Under the pieces are notes generated by a model that worked only from the letters and a program-made list of their open reading frames with translations, did no database searches and was not told where the DNA came from. This document shows, in pieces, positions 13,754-15,357 of a stretch of 15,357 nucleotides of DNA; positions within the stretch are counted from its first letter, which is position 1; the number at the start of each line of letters is the position of its first letter. This DNA comes from Phycisphaerales bacterium UBA966 (lineage in GTDB: Bacteria; Planctomycetota; Phycisphaerae; Phycisphaerales; SM1A02), in contig DBCE01000231.1 of NCBI GenBank assembly GCA_002292895.1, positions 251 through 15,607 of the forward strand. The letters run 5' to 3'. A program made the position numbers and the translations under genes.

Positions 13754-15162
13754 CGGCAGAGTTGCAGGTACCGCTCAAAGACGCCCACCATCTGATCATG
13801 CCAGTTGTCGCTGAGCGCAAGCCCGGCGAGTTCTGCAACCAGATCGTTGCGATCGCTGAGGCGAATGACTCGACCGCCGCCCATGCGCGCGATTTCAGTG
13901 AAGTGCTTTACTTCTTCAGTCTTAGTGATGGAGCGGGCGCTGATCACGTAGGTAGTGATTCCGTGGGCACGCGCGGCTTGTGACATGTCCACGGTGCGGC
14001 TTCCCCAACCGGGGTGAGGTGGAGCGTCGCCGATCAGCACCATGATATTTTGCGATTGCGATCGCCACAAGAACTTTCCGTACGCCATGCGCATGGCTTC
14101 ATAGACCATCTCAGGCTCGTCGCCGCCGCCGTCGGCAGAGAGCTTCCAAATGCGGGTGCGTGCTTCGGCGGGATCAGCCGTGAAGTCCCAGCCCATGAGT
14201 TGGAACTCGTCTTGTTGATCTCGGAAACCGACAATGGCTACTCGCATGCCGCCGGTGACGGCATTGACAAAGCGCATCAGGTCATCGATTCCTGCCTGTG
14301 CCGAGGCGATTTCAGCGGACATGCTGGCGGTGCAATCAATGGCCACGGCAAGGTCAATGGGCTTCTTGAAGAGTTCATCAAGGGCGGCTGTGAAGCGAAC
14401 GAATCCCGCGTCGTCCAGTTGTGCGATGGCATTCTGTACCACGGCCACTTTGGGGCCGATGAGCGCTGCCGCATCAATGCGCATGCTGTTGCGGTTGCGG
14501 TCAAGCCATGAGCGCCACTTCCAGCCGACGCGGGTATCGCGGGCGCCAGTGATGGCGGCGATCCGTGGGCTGAGGGCGCCACCGTCATCGCGGTCGAGGC
14601 GTGCGATGACGGAGGCAAGCGTGTCTTTCCCGAACTCCGTGAGTTTGCGTTCGCTGCGGCCTTGCGCTTCCAGTGCGCCAATCAGTTCCACCGCCAGCAA
14701 TCGATCGGTGCCTTCGCTGGCTTTCGCCAGGATGCGTGCGCCGCGGTCGACGCGATCGGCGGGTACCTCCCAACCGCATCGCAACATGGTGCGAATGACC
14801 CGCGGGTCCTCTTCGCTTTCGGCCAGGCGCGGAAGCGGGGGCGCGCCGACGCGTGCCATGGCAAGGATGGCGCTGCTACGAACGCGCGGATCGGAATCAA
14901 GTGCCAGTGCGTTGAGCCTCTCGCGTACGCCGGATTCTTCGGCCCGCTCGAGGCGCATGGTGGCCATCAGGCGGCGAATCCATGTGGGGTGCGCCGCAAG
15001 TGATTTGAGTGCTAATTCGCTGGCGGCGCGTGCGGATGGCGGATCTGCAGGCTGTTGTTGTGGTGGCGCCGATTGTGTTGGATCAAGCGGCTTTGACGTC
15101 TGTGTCGGCGCGACCGCCGCCATGAAGCACGCGGCGACAAGGGTGATCACCGCGCCGTTCAT
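13750..15162 (-). CDS. Secreted protein with helical repeats and a von Willebrand A domain
   Basis: This is a 470-residue exported protein. The N-terminus is a short signal peptide (VITLVAACFMAAVA), followed by a Pro/Gln-rich linker (residues 24-43). Residues about 45-215 are helical with HEAT-like elements (DSDPRVRSSAILAMARVG at 89-106; DPRVIRTMLRCGW at 119-131). The VWA domain covers about 268-455: the metal-site motif is DCTAS (Asp276, Thr278, Ser280) where the classic form is DxSxS. GGGDEPEMVYEAM (345-357) and LIGDAPPHPGW (376-386) form the other loops of the site. The domain probably binds a divalent metal and a protein partner. The substrate or partner is unknown. The stop codon TAA overlaps obg's TAG (13750-13753). 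The ATG is 3 nt after the stop of the upstream partial gene, so the two are probably translated together. Confidence 0.85.
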   Translation of the reverse strand: MNGAVITLVAACFMAAVAPTQTSKPLDPTQSAPPQQQPADPPSARAASELALKSLAAHPTWIRRLMATMRLERAEESGVRERLNALALDSDPRVRSSAILAMARVGAPPLPRLAESEEDPRVIRTMLRCGWEVPADRVDRGARILAKASEGTDRLLAVELIGALEAQGRSERKLTEFGKDTLASVIARLDRDDGGALSPRIAAITGARDTRVGWKWRSWLDRNRNSMRIDAAALIGPKVAVVQNAIAQLDDAGFVRFTAALDELFKKPIDLAVAIDCTASMSAEIASAQAGIDDLMRFVNAVTGGMRVAIVGFRDQQDEFQLMGWDFTADPAEARTRIWKLSADGGGDEPEMVYEAMRMAYGKFLWRSQSQNIMVLIGDAPPHPGWGSRTVDMSQAARAHGITTYVISARSITKTEEVKHFTEIARMGGGRVIRLSDRNDLVAELAGLALSDNWHDQMVGVFERYLQLCR

Positions 15163-15165
15163 CAG

Positions 15166-15357
15166 TTAGTCGCCGTGCAATTGCCGCAAGCGCGGCGAGG
15201 TGCGAAGCATCAACTGAACGCGTTCGAACTCTTCAAGCCAACCTTGCAGCGTGGCGGTGGCTTCATCCGTGGCAACGGTCGCCCATGGAAGTGGGCACGA
15301 TGCGCCAAGTTGCCGCGCGGCGATTGATCGGTAGCGAGCCAGGGTGCGATCGCCCAG
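15166..15357 (-). CDS. Unrecognised protein, C-terminal end (5' end outside window)
   Basis: An open frame entering from the window edge on the minus strand gives 63 residues and ends in TAA at 15166-15168, 3 nt before the ATG of the VWA gene. The visible end is helical and charged (ATLQGWLEEFERVQLMLRTS, then PRLRQLHGD). No family is recognisable from this much. The very short gap argues for an operon with the VWA gene, with this gene first of the two or a later member of a longer run outside the window. Confidence 0.65.
   Translation of the reverse strand: MGDRTLARYRSIAARQLGASCPLPWATVATDEATATLQGWLEEFERVQLMLRTSPRLRQLHGD

Noticed and set aside
14234..15169. 311-residue open frame on the plus strand
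   Set aside because: It is antisense to the VWA gene; the product is a low-complexity Arg/Ser/Ala-rich sequence typical of shadow frames in GC-rich DNA.
1..15357. Search for CRISPR arrays, insertion sequences, tRNAs and rRNAs
   Set aside because: Reading both strands showed no regular repeats with spacers, no transposase motifs or terminal inverted repeats, and no cloverleaf or rRNA sequence.

Overview
The window suggests a Gram-negative bacterium of moderately high GC. A plausible placement is Planctomycetota, perhaps Phycisphaerae-like. The reasons are lineage habit, not proof: few Shine-Dalgarno sequences, a dnaA without dnaN beside it, a secreted von Willebrand A protein with helical repeats, and several secreted proteins I cannot assign. 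I see no insertion sequence, prophage, CRISPR array, tRNA or rRNA. It reads as ordinary chromosomal core sequence with some odd individual proteins.

Layout. Positions 1-336 hold the end of malate dehydrogenase, followed by a two-pass membrane protein of unknown role (453-1130) and dprA (1245-2582), all on the plus strand. Convergent to dprA is a minus-strand run: a small lipoprotein (3669-4013), a STAS-domain protein (3271-3615) and an MlaE-type lipid-transport permease (2424-3266). The STAS and permease genes are 4 nt apart. Divergent from that run is guaA (4064-5614), GMP synthase.

Convergent to guaA is a second minus-strand run: dnaA (8483-9934), then a secreted helical protein (6901-8472), then a DegT/DnrJ-type aminotransferase homologue (5686-6876). 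Gaps of 10 and 24 nt suggest one operon. The aminotransferase homologue has Arg where the PLP-binding Lys should be and Asn where the PLP-nitrogen-binding Asp should be, so it is probably not a PLP transaminase. This is the most striking observation in the window. Upstream of dnaA is a gene-poor stretch of about 470 nt (9935-10405) with a DnaA-box-like site, then a tandem-GNAT acetyltransferase (10406-11377).

On the plus strand from 11424 are a secreted protein, rpmA (L27) with a clear sigma-70-type promoter, a rho-independent terminator, and obg. The obg stop codon overlaps the stop of a convergent minus-strand gene for a secreted HEAT/VWA protein (13750-15162). That gene lies 3 nt downstream of a partial, unrecognised gene (15166-15357).

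Themes. The genes serve nucleotide and carbon metabolism (guaA, mdh), replication and DNA uptake (dnaA, dprA), ribosome function and assembly (rpmA, obg) and envelope lipid transport (mlaE plus STAS). Three plus- or minus-strand genes have a TANNNT hexamer only 7-13 nt before the start codon and no Shine-Dalgarno, consistent with leaderless or very short-leader transcripts. I do not see a multi-gene defence or biosynthetic system. The novelty candidates are the dead-looking aminotransferase in the dnaA operon and the altered DNA-contact motif of DnaA itself.
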